Of a stretch of 64,000 nucleotides of DNA, positions 48,401-60,000 are shown one piece after another. Position 1 is the first letter of the stretch. The number at the start of each line of letters is the position of its first letter. The notes under the pieces are model-generated. The model made no database searches and had not been told where the DNA came from. It saw only the letters and a list, made by a program, of their open reading frames with translations. Source of the stretch: Mesaphorura yosii. Lineage: Eukaryota > Arthropoda > Collembola > Poduromorpha > Tullbergiidae. Location of the stretch: the NCBI GenBank assembly GCA_009869945.1, contig WIXG01000002.1, positions 310,001-374,000 on the forward strand, in the 5' to 3' direction. The position numbers and the translations under genes are program-made.

Positions 48401-49513
48401 GCAAAACCGGTCAAAGGTGAGCATGCCGTCGGGAGGTGTGACCTTTCTCAGATACTCCAAGACACCCATTTTAATTAGCGGTTCTGCACCTGTGTTTCCT
48501 TTCAGCCCATTAATAGGCCCATTACTCTCACCGTGGCCGTGTGCCGAGTGATTCTCCCACCGTGACTCGATATCGCTCAGCCGCACTTTGCCTTGCTTCA
48601 TGTCGTCCAGGATGTCGAACAAAGTTCGCATCGATTCAACGAGCGTCGAAGGAAGTCCGCCATCGCTCAACACGTCGGGCTGCTGTTGTATTTGCTGAGA
48701 GATTTGAGTGCTCAGGTGCTGCTGCTGAATCTGCTGAATTACGGGCTGGATGGAGGGGATCGACGGATGCGCGACTGTTGCTGGGGATTTGCCCTGCGCC
48801 AACGTGCCGTAGAAACCTCCATTGACATTGGCGCTACCAGTGTTGCCGTATTGAGGGCCGATCTGGTTATAATTTGAGTTTGACATGTGATGGCTATGGC
48901 GATTTGGTAGCTGCTGCTGTTGCTGCTGCTGCATTTGGGGGTGGTCCAGGCCTCCATTCACCACGACGTTATGGGTCATTGCTGTCGGAATCGTCGACCT
49001 TACGCCGGCTGACCCATGTTGGTGATTGTGATTTGGCATTCGGCTCGGCAGATTTTGGTAGTAATGATTTTGCGCACCGGCACTCGCACTCACAGTCGTA
49101 TTCACATTCGTATTCACATTGTTGCTATTGCTGGTACTTCGCATTTGCTGATGCTGTTGCTGCTGCTGTTGCTGATGAATATGATTGTGATTATGCTGAT
49201 GATGGTTCATCATCGTCGCCGCCGTCGAATTTGATGATGACAGCTGATTATGTGATTGAGCTTGCAGTTGTGATTGTAAAGCTAATTGTTGTGCCAATTT
49301 GGACGATGAAGATGATGAATTACTGTTCGACGGGTGAAACGTCGACATCGACGTCGACGCGGATGCGGTGGGTATGAACGATGAGTGCGAGCTGCCTGAG
49401 CCATTATGAGCCTGAGTGATCACTGTCGGCCGCATCAGTTGCGAGTGCGATTGTGACGAAGAAGACGCCGTGGTTGTGCCGTATCTGCTTCGCTCCATCG
49501 TGCGTATTTGCAT
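45451..49513 (-). CDS. SAPCD2: Suppressor-APC-domain protein with long polyQ/polyN regions
   Basis: Three coding exons, 49513-46548 (2,966 nt), 46469-46208 and 45762-45451, give 1,179 residues, two to three times vertebrate SAPCD1/2. The suppressor-APC domain lies near 285-380: LVESMRTLFDILDDMKQGKV, LSDIESRW, YLRKVTPPDGMLTFDRFCAG. The last two exons encode coiled coils, with RLKQLEQERDVLQQG, ETAKEWYGKQLEFVEEK and a final SDCSHRVTQLETEKAMLLRQ helix, matching the family's C-terminal part. Vertebrate SAPCD2 controls spindle orientation by competing with NuMA for LGN at the cortex; that role is inferred here. The extra length is Gln-, Asn-, Ser- and His-rich low complexity plus PPPPPKPPR, a likely SH3 ligand. 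A second ATG six codons in (MERSRYG) could be the real start. Confidence 0.85.
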
Positions 49514-52500
49514 GCGATTTTTTGCTCAACTTTCGTTCGCAATTTTTATGTTCACATTTTGCATTTTCTAAAAATACGACGAGAAAGCCCGTTTTTCATA
49601 TGCGTTCAGCGTTTAGCATTTCGCATTTTTCTGGCTCCTGGTTTTCACAAACACTGCAATACTGCGAGCGAGAAGACAAGAGAGAAGTAACGAGCCAGCT
49701 CAGGTGGAACTGAACAAATCCAATTCGCTTTGGTTATGCACATTAATTTCACACACAATTTTCTTCCTTTGTTCGTGTATGCAAAGATTCTGTTTTCTGT
49801 ACAAAATCGCAAGTCGCAATTTACTGCACTTCCATTCCAGCCCGGCTTGGCTCAGCGAAGCGATTGCGAACGCGAATGGTGCAATTTTATTTAGATTGCT
49901 CGCACACTCAACACTTTTGTTAATTTTTCTTTTTTGCCAATTGTCAAGTTCACCATTCACGTATCTCGCGTATTTTTTGCGAAGTATGGCTCACAATTTG
50001 CAGTTGATATATAATTATGGAGGAATTTCACCAATTTACACTTTTTTACGTCTTCTTTGCCTTTCGCGTTGTTTTGTACTTTAGTATAGCTTTATAACGG
50101 GTCGAAAGTCGTAAGTTGTCGACGAAATTATCGCCAGGCCGTAGTCTTGAGTTTCGGGATGAGTTGGTGGCCAAGCCAAGGTGACGGTGATGGCCGGCGG
50201 ATGCTGAAGTTGGTCCGGTCGAGCGAAGAAGAAGCAGTAAATAAGATTCGCCAGATGATAAAACCACAGCCACAACTTAACCACAGGCACAAGTCGCACA
50301 AGGCAAAAGGTAAAAGCACTTCTTCGTCCTAATGTATCACTTTATATTGCGATTATATTGCCATAATAAATCTTCTTTCTCGTGTATCGCGTATAATAAC
50401 ACGGTCCTGCAGTCGACGAGCCCGGCCGTGTAATGTTTCATCCACCACGCTAATCATATGCAAGAATGTCAGACAAAAGCACGCAAAAAACTTGTTGTCC
50501 ACGCTTTGGCTTCGACTTTGACTTTGATTTGGCTGGTTGACTGGCTCGTTTGCCCGTTTCGATGTACGCTATGACTTTATTGGCTTGGCTTGGTTTGCCC
50601 GAGTCGGAAAACGACGACTTTTGTGCTGTGATTTTATGATTGCTTTTCCACTTAAAAACTTCGAAATGGAAGAAAACTTTTGAGAGCTGCGACTGATTTA
50701 TGCACTTTCGCAGAAAAGAACTTCTTTGCTGATCCACAGATTTGCCGAGCCGAGCCCACTTTTTGTTTGTCGATTGTTGCGAGTGCCGACGAAGGATTGA
50801 CACTTGGCTAATTTCAAAACACGCAATCCAAATTCCAAGTTGACGTTGATGTGATTGACGATATTGATGAATATCTTTTTTAATTACATTCTACTCGACG
50901 GTGCCGCGAAATGAACTTGTTGAGGAATTTGACGTCCGCGTCTAGCGAAATCAATGCGTGTGCTCGTTCACTGACTTAGCACTTAACAGGCGTCCTTCGT
51001 TCTCGCATTTGAGAGGCATTTCAGTGCAATGCGCATGCACATTCACCATTCACTTTGCTAGGCTCGCGTTAGCGCTGGCACGACCACGGCAAAATAAGAG
51101 CACTGATAAACCGATTAATGAAATTCCACAAGACACAATTTTCTTATGAATGGGTCCCAGTCAAAGTTGCCTGTTGTTTGTTATCAGTTATCGCGCGTTC
51201 GCTGCTCGCATTCCTTCGTCTTCTGAATGAATATGAATGGTTCCTTTTATGTTGTTTTGATGTTAATAGTTCGCTCGAATTCTCTGCAGGTCGTTTCACC
51301 CTCCAATGCACATGCACATGTTCAACCGTACTGCTTTCACGTTGGGCTTACACTCCAAATTCTTACGATTCTTTGCAGTATTTACTATTTAGTCCTGGTT
51401 GTGTAATTTTTCTGGATAATTTGGATTCAGACCACACAACGCATCTAATTTATGCTAACAATGTAAAGTCACTGTCACGGGTCTCAGAATCGCGTGCAAT
51501 GGCTTGTGGGAATAATTTGAGTGCGATTTTAATGCTCTTCTTTGAAATGTCACTCAGATTTCGTGCAAGAACGAGAAATAAACGCTGGTAGACGTCAAAT
51601 TAGCCAGGCACTAAATGGCAATGTCAAATTTCAAATGGCTTAAACGTGTGAACACTTTAATGGCTGAGCTGATGGCTTTGTCGGTGCGCTTCTTGAGCAT
51701 AAAAGTTTTATAACCACACGGACACGGTACACATTCTTAACTGGTGTCGTTTAACTGACTGAGACACGGACGCGTTGCACGAACGAATTCTCTTCAAAGT
51801 TACACCAAATGACGCTAATTTACAAGACCACATGTACAAAGCCTGTATTAAGTACGACACGACAAAGAAATGCCAATGCGAGCATAAAAATAGAAACCTC
51901 ACGGCCCATAACACAACAATGAAATGGGTAATTTTTGCTTTCGGTTTACAATGACGCGAGTTTTCACAGTCAAGTGCAAAAGTCACAGGCACAAAAGGGT
52001 CCAAGTCCAAATCGTCCAAAACTGCCAATTTGTGCTGCTGCTGCGTATGAAATTGCCCAAATTGCACTCACACTCGCGGTTCACGTTTCTGCTGTCGATC
52101 TGCTCAGAGTTCAATTGCAGACTGCTGGCTGAGCGAAGCACGACGCACGATTGTTGCAGCGAAGCAAAACGCTGAACCTACTCAAACTCAGCGAGCGAAG
52201 AACGAGAACAAATGATGAGATTATTAAGTGTAGTACGTTCGTTCAATGTATGGACCGTTTGGGCTTTGGCTGTTGGTGGTTTGGTTTTCTTAAGATTTAA
52301 CCCGAAGGGTTATTGTCGTGCCGTGCTTTTGCCATTGCTTTGACTTTGTGATGTATTACGTGGTTTATGATGAGATGACATTAGCTTGCTTATTGTGGCA
52401 TTGTTGCTGGTCGCTCGCTGTTCTGTTCTGTTCTTGTACGAATACGAAATACAAAGCCAAGTCACAAGATTAAAAAGTGTTACTGCGATGAACCAGCAAT

Positions 52501-55500
52501 AGCAATCGCAAAGGAATTGCAAGACGCCAGACATTTACGTTGATAAGAAATACTTTCATATACAAGTACAAGTTACACGTAAAATTTGAGCGTCTTGCCC
52601 GCGTATGCGTAAGCGTAAATTCATGCAACGCTGTGGCCGTGGCTCAGAATGGGATTTGGATGTGACTTGAATTTTTATAACCGAAAACTTAAACGCTAAA
52701 TACAAGAGCAAGAAAGGTTGGCGTTGGCAGGCGGCTAGCGCAGCGTAGCAGCTAGCAACAGGTAACGAAACGAGTAGCAGAACAGGTAACAGGTCCAATG
52801 ATGAAGAAAGCAACGGTGAACACCGAACATTCATAAGCAGCAGTGATTTTTTATGCAGTCGACAATGTATTGTAGTATTTCACTGCAACGACTGCGACTG
52901 CACTACATTGTTGAGAACAAGAAGCCAGGCCATGGCCACGGCGTAAAAATGCAGGCAGTCAAGAAAACTTGTGGCAGAATAAAATTAAGAAGGGTTCGAG
53001 CGCCTTGAGTTCTCAGAAGGACTCAAACACGGCTACAAAATCTCCAGTTCACGTTCGCGTTCAACAATGCCATGCCAAAGCGAATGCGAGCCAGCGAGTG
53101 CTTGAATGCTCGATACTGGTTAAAAATGGATCTCGATTCAGTGCAGCACGACGGAGGCGAAGACGATAAAAATAAGAGCCGAAGAGGTTCGATTGTTTCG
53201 TTGTTTGTTGTTTTTAAATCCTTGTAACATTGTACTCGGACGGATCATCACTCTTGTGCCTGTCTTGTCTCTCTTTCTTCGTCGTCATCGTTCGAGATTG
53301 CTTTTCCGTCTTCTTCTTCGCCTACGTCTTCTTCTTTAGCTGAGGTGCTCTTTTTGTGCTGACTAATCAAGAATCAAGAATGAAGATGAAGAAATGCAAT
53401 GCAAAAAAGCCAAGCCAAAGCAGAGACAAAGCCTGCCTGCACGCTATTGCCATTGCTATTATGAATTATGAATTTAACATTTACAATAATGGCATAATGA
53501 AGATGATAGGATCATGTGGTTATATAATACGCAGGGATTTTACTTCATCATTCACTAGCAGCCCGCAACAAGAAGGCGAAATGGCAAATGCAAAATCATC
53601 CGCATTGTTTTGCTGCATTGCCATTGCCACGCATTATTGGTCTTTCCCTCTCAGGTACCAGTCGTACAAGAATACAAGATGATTCCGCAGTCCGCAGATT
53701 CATTCCTTCACTTCATTAAACGCAACGTGCTGGCTGGTTGTATTTGCTGGCCTCTTCGGCCTGCCTGTTTAATGATCCGGGTTGATAACCTCCTGTGAAT
53801 AAACAAATAACGGTCAAAGGGTTGCACTGCAGCCGCAGCAATGCATTGCAATAATGGCTCAGCGTTTATGAACCATCATCATTACTATCACGTTGTTAAT
53901 TTCGTATTTTGTACTTTGAGCGACCATCACCAAATTACAGCGTGTATCTCGTCTCAATTTTTATGTTGCAAGATGCAGAATCAATTTATCCGCGTGTCGC
54001 TCCTGCATCGTGATTGAAATTCAAATTGATTTTATCCGAACGAACCGGTGGACGCCGTGCCGCTGCGGTTGCTGCTGGAAACGAGAAGCGAGAATTACGC
54101 GTGGCGTGGCGTTCTAGGGGCTTTTTATTAAGTGCCTCTGCCTGCCTGGAAAAGGCGCGTCCGTCCGTGTAACTCGTACCTCGTAAATCATTCTCGTAAA
54201 TTAAAATGAAGTGGTGCGGCTACAAATTGTTCGGGCCCATTTGATGGATGCAACGCAACGCAGATTGCAAGCGATTGTTGTCCATCAAATATTCAAATCG
54301 GGCACGTACGCTTACTCAGTAGAAGTGGAAGAAGTAGACAATTGATGCGATGCGATGTAGGCACACTGCGATCCTGGCCTGCCCTGGCTTGAAACAAGAC
54401 ATAAGAATTAAGTCCGAGATTTGTATGGGATGATACTGACGAGACGACGGAATAAATGCCTCGCGGCTCATCGCTCAAGATAAAATATTCATATGGCAAG
54501 CCGCGTTGCGTTTTAATTCCATTGTTACGTACGTTTTATTTCATTGCATACATGCTGTATGCATTTCTTAAGTCCAATAATTCCACGAAAATAACAGTAG
54601 CTCTTTACTCTTTGCTATTGGCTATTATAATGGCACGGCTTGACATTTTGGTATTTCTTATTTGTATTTTTACTGGCTTGCCAATTGATTTTGAATTGGT
54701 TTTAACGCTAACTTGACTTCAGTCTGCAACTATGAACTTGAACTTGACTTCAGTTTGGGCTTGGACATCGCCACACGTCAAGCCTGTCAAAGACAGGACA
54801 GTGGGAATTAAAACATCGTGCGCACCTGAGAACGGCTTTAATTTTATGTCCGTGCCGAATCCGTTTACGCTTACGTTTACGATTTTACGACCCTGCAGCC
54901 ACAGGTTTCGAATCAGGAACAGTAGCCAGGCCACGCAACGCACTGCCCATGCAGCAGCCTCAGCTCGTTAGTCTTAAGACTACTCTATTAATGTTGGGTT
55001 TACTCGCTCTCGCTGCTCTTGGCGTGGCATTGCATTGCATCTTGCCCAGGCCAACAACGATGATGGCTGATAGTTATTGGAGCCTTATCCAACAAAACAA
55101 GACAGAGATCGACTGCGAGGCAAAGGCAAAGAAAGGCAAAAGCTGTAGTTCAATTCAATGGTCAGGCATCCAAAAAATTGAAAAATGCACTCAGGTGTTT
55201 TTCTTAAATAATATATTACATGATAAACGATAATGCTCATTCAACCTGTTAACTGCTATGCTGTATCGGGCCCAGTACGAAACGAAGGAGGGAACAACTA
55301 CCAGAAAAGGATCGCAATTCACTCTTCATGGGTCTTAATTGTACGACGATGCACTTGTTCCTATGTGCTTACTTTTGGATTTTGGATGGACGATGGAATG
55401 AGGGTAAAAGACTTCGTAGAACACCTGTGCCTCTTGCCTGTGCCTCGCTCGTCGCTCCTGGACGGGTTTATTGTGAAGTTTTTTTATTCTACTGTACTTG

Positions 55501-58500
55501 TACTCCTTCTACGGCTACCTGGTCTGTCTCTGCTGATTAACAAGATGTGTGATGTGTGATTACTGTTAAAAGCTTTCTGAGTTTGCGTCCGCGTCCTTAA
55601 AAACAAATCCAAACTCCAAACTAGACACAAGACACAAAATCACAAGGAGCCTTGCCTTCTGTGAAGAGTATGAGTAGAAATAACGTGATTACATTTTCAT
55701 GCCCTGCCCGGACTTAATCTTTGCTCAAAGCTGGGCATTTGCGACTGCGACTGCAAATGATGCTGACGCTGACTTTCAATTTTAAATCCTGACTTAAGGG
55801 ATTGTCGACTCAAATGCACAAATGCACTAAAAAGATAAGGACGAGAGAGAGTTCTGATTTACTTTTAACTTTTAAGGTCTGGCGGAGTCCAGGCTGCTTT
55901 TCTTTCTTGTAATCTTGGCATCTGTCATTTCTTCGACTGGCACGGCGAGAAGTCGAGAAGACAAGCGAAGTAATTCGTAATGCAGTTCGTAATTCTCTTT
56001 CTTAAGTAAATAATGAATGCACTTGTTCCAAGCCAATAAATCATTGGCCAAAAAACGCGTACGCGACCGAGGAATTTAATCTGTTTCATGCGAGCGGTGC
56101 AGTGTGAAGGGCCAAGATTATGTAAATCATGCTCATTAAACCCCATTTGACAGCGAGCGTTGGCAATCGGAGCAAGCAGGAATTCAGATTCAGAGTGAAG
56201 TACACGTGTAATTTGTCCAATTGTGTGAAGAGGAATTCTTTCGGACTCACGTAATCCATATATTAATGGTCTTCAGGTCTTGACACTCGAATTTACGAAG
56301 TTGCACAAGATTGAAATGCGAAATGCGAACAAATTCACTCGAGGCGAGGCAGGCGAAATTATTTATCTGCGAACTCGCCCGCGTGCCACCGCGTCGCGAT
56401 TCGCACAGTTTGAACTTTACTTTGTGAATTACAAATTAATTTTGCATGCATTGTTTATTTAATTGCAAGGTCTTTGACGTGATTTGATTGTGATTTTGAT
56501 TTGAATTGGAATCTCCTTCGGAATAATAAATCTACATATTTAGTCAGCAAGTGTCATTGATTGGAGTCGTTTAACATTCGAAGAATGTCTCGCCTGTCTG
56601 CCAGGCCAGGCAAGAGGCAAGGCATCAAGACACTGTCGTGTCGCTGTCATATTTATACCCTTGAATGAATTTCTAATCATTTCTTTATGCTAATGCGGGT
56701 CTGTTGTGACATTTGCGGACACGGCACGGAGGAGCCCACGCCCTGTGCCCTGTCTTTGTGTCTCGAAGGCACAAACACAAAACACAGAGACAGGCAGGCC
56801 ATTTTGCATTTTAAGACTGCAAATGAAACATACAACGCAATGAATGACTTCAATTTTCAATGAATTGAATGCCTAGCTTAGAAATAGCACAGCACAGCAT
56901 CGGTTAAGGAAGAATTAATATCTTGGGTATTTAACCCAGATACGAGATTAAACCTTAACAAGCAAACACTCGACTCCACCACACAAAGCATATGCAATAG
57001 CAGGTGTTTAAAAGTTTAAGATAAATGTGTCATGTTTTCACAAGCCAGCACCGCGATTTATAATTTTTATGACCACGCACGGAAGAGTGACGAGAACAAG
57101 ATGAAGAATTAGAAAGAGGCTGCACTCGGCATTTGGCAGCAGTGTTTCAATTGAACCGTTTTAGAAAACAGGAGTAATGAAATGAATAATGACTAACGAC
57201 GAAATAAATGAATGGAGACAGCTCGACTACGACATTTATTATCGCCAAACACGAACGCGAACGCGTAATCAAATTTTTATGACTGCTTGCTTGTACATTG
57301 AAGATTGCGTTTATTCAAGTAGAAATTCAACCTTCATTGAGCAAGCTGAATTGGAATTGGAATTAGTGCTGAAGGAGATATTTGACCCACAAACCAGAAT
57401 CTATGCATTTCGTAGGCAGGCAGCAACTCCACATGCGGCAGGCGCTGCGCTACGCGGATCTAAATTTAGATTGCAAAATCCTTATTAATGATGACCAGCA
57501 AAATTTCGCCACGTTTGTAGTACAAGTACGAGTACGACTTACAAGTACAAACAACAAAAGCAGCAAAACTGCAAAACGTGCCATGCAAATGCAAATTCTT
57601 AACCTTAAATTACGAGCCGAGCACATGAATGAATGAAGAGAAGACGAGGCGATGACTGCTCAAAATTGCAAACTCGCAAGAGCACAATTGCACGCATTCT
57701 TGATTTAATGAAGGTATTTAGCTCGGGACGAGAACGAGAAATAATTTTGTATACGATCGGAGTGTACTGATATTTGAGTATTTGATTTGGAATCGGTGCT
57801 TTGCATTTTGCGCTGCTGCTTTGCTTTTTCCTTAATTGAACGTTTCCGATCCGTAATAACAGCTTCCATTGTCTTAAATGGTTGTGGGATTAATTATAAA
57901 GTAGCAATCGCAGGAATGAACGATGCCTATGATTAATCCATCAACGAGTCGTTGCCTGAGCCTGAATTCGGCGCAGCCAGTGCGAGTGCTCAGGAATGCG
58001 TAACCCTTCAGTGGTTCAGTGCATCAATGCAATCAGCAGACAAGTGCTGTAACACGGCTGAAGAATTCCGCGACCCGCGAGGCAGTTTTCCTGTTTTGAG
58101 TGCGAGAGAAAAGTAACGGGGGCTGATTATCGCGCAAAAGATGCAGCAGAGATTCGATTACACAACAATAATAATATTAATTAAACTTTACAAGCTGTTT
58201 TCCACGGTGATTACGCCGGACTGAACTTGTTTTTCGCGAGTGCAGCTTTTGGCATTGACATTGGCATTTTTGTAACAGACGAGTAAAAAGTAAAAAAAAG
58301 TAGTGCCATCGGGAAAAGTTGAAGTTCAACTTGATTTTCGACTCGACAACTCCAGTCTCTTGTCTCGGATCGAGATCCTGTTTTACATCATAACTCATGC
58401 ATCAGCATTTTAGCGTCAGCCGCCCTTGACTTGACGCGACTTAACTTGGCTGGCTGGTTGCCTTGATGTTTACCACCACGAGCAATGTCAGTTTTATCTC

Positions 58501-60000
58501 TCGAGGGCGACGTCGTCGACGAAGACGACATAAACCAAGCCCGTACTTTAATCACTCAATGTTTCAAGCTCTTCAAGCAAATATTAAACAAAGCTGACAC
58601 CGTAATGCGAAAATATTGTGACGAGCCAGCAATAGCCATAAAAAAGAAGAAAGACAGTTATTTCTCGCACACGAGCTTTAAATGCTTGAATGCTGAGTAA
58701 TGAAGACGAATACGAATACGCAAACTCGATTTCTAGAATTACGAATGTTTACTTGTCGGGCTGGTGAACTGGTCAATTCGTGGGCATTTAAATGCGAGGC
58801 GTGCACATCCTTCTTTGAGGCTCACAGCTGGACTTTTCACATACGTGTAATTATCATTATAATTCATTTATGATGAATTGAACCGTCGATATGATAACTT
58901 TATAATAACGCATTGCATTTTATGATTTTCTCAATAATACGAAAGTTGCAGGCAAAACTGGCAAAATGCAAAACGGTAATTTGACTTTTCTGCATGCATT
59001 CAGGCAGAAGCAACAGCAAAAAAAAGCAAAACAGAACGCAGAATCAGCTTCGGTGTCGAAAGAGCGATGGCAATGCCCAAGTTCACAGCCACCTGCCAGC
59101 AGCAAGCAAAGAGAGATCGTATGCAAATTCTTAATTGCTAATCCGTGATGCTTCGTCCTCGGAACCATTTCTAATTAATCATATCTCATTTCTCATATTT
59201 CACCATGAACATGAACGCACTTTGAGGACTGCGACTACGAAGAAATGAATTTGTAATTTACATTTTTGTAGCCATAAGCAAAAAATGCCATGCAGCAGTA
59301 ATTTAATTCTCATTCATATGTTGGTGTTAGTTTCATGCATTTCAAGTATGACAAGCCAAAGAATTCTGTTTCAACACTGTGCTAAGACAAAAAGGAAAAG
59401 GATTTTATGGATTTTATAACCAACAACCATGAAATGAATCATAAAATGAAATAAAAATGTCGCATTTTGCTAAGGGCTTGCCTGTTTAGCAAGGAAGTTA
59501 GCATAAAATTGAAATTAAGGAGATTTGATGGGCAGTGTACAAATTGTACCACAGTTTCACCAGAAATCTGTTCGTTTTGTGGCAAAATGTGGAGACTGTG
59601 GAAAAAGTCGTCGAATAAATTCGAAATTCAACGAAATATCGAACCACACAGCGAAGGTTGGAGACAGTGAGCATACATTGTGTTTGCTCTATCTGAAAAG
59701 CCGAAAAATCTGGATTATAAAACCAGCGTTCATTAAATAGTGTGCTATATTTGCAGCTGACGCATTGTTAGAACTTTTGCAAGTTCGTTCTCTATGATTT
59801 CGGTCTAAAACACACTTTTTATTAAACACTTCGTATTTTGCTCAAATTCAGTAATCCTGAACTAAAATGTATAAAACTTATCAACTCAACAGTAATCGAA
59901 CATCGGTTAAAAAACAAGACTTCCTACGAGTTAACTACCATAAATAGTTTGTACGGTTTGTGTTGCCTAAAAATGCATCGATTGTGTAGCGTAACTGCAA
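49514..60000. other. 10.5-kb gene-poor region
   Basis: Lies upstream of the SAPCD2-like ATG and downstream of the PHLPP-like stop, both on minus. Scattered open frames of 60-180 codons lack domains, signal-peptide/splice combinations or runs of conserved-looking sequence. It presumably holds the SAPCD2-like promoter and 5' UTR exons, possibly distal enhancers. No repeat array or tRNA recognised. Confidence 0.55.

Noticed and set aside
48874..49377. Long open frame opposite the SAPCD2-like first exon (+)
   Set aside because: It mirrors CAG/CAA repeat coding on the minus strand and has no independent support.
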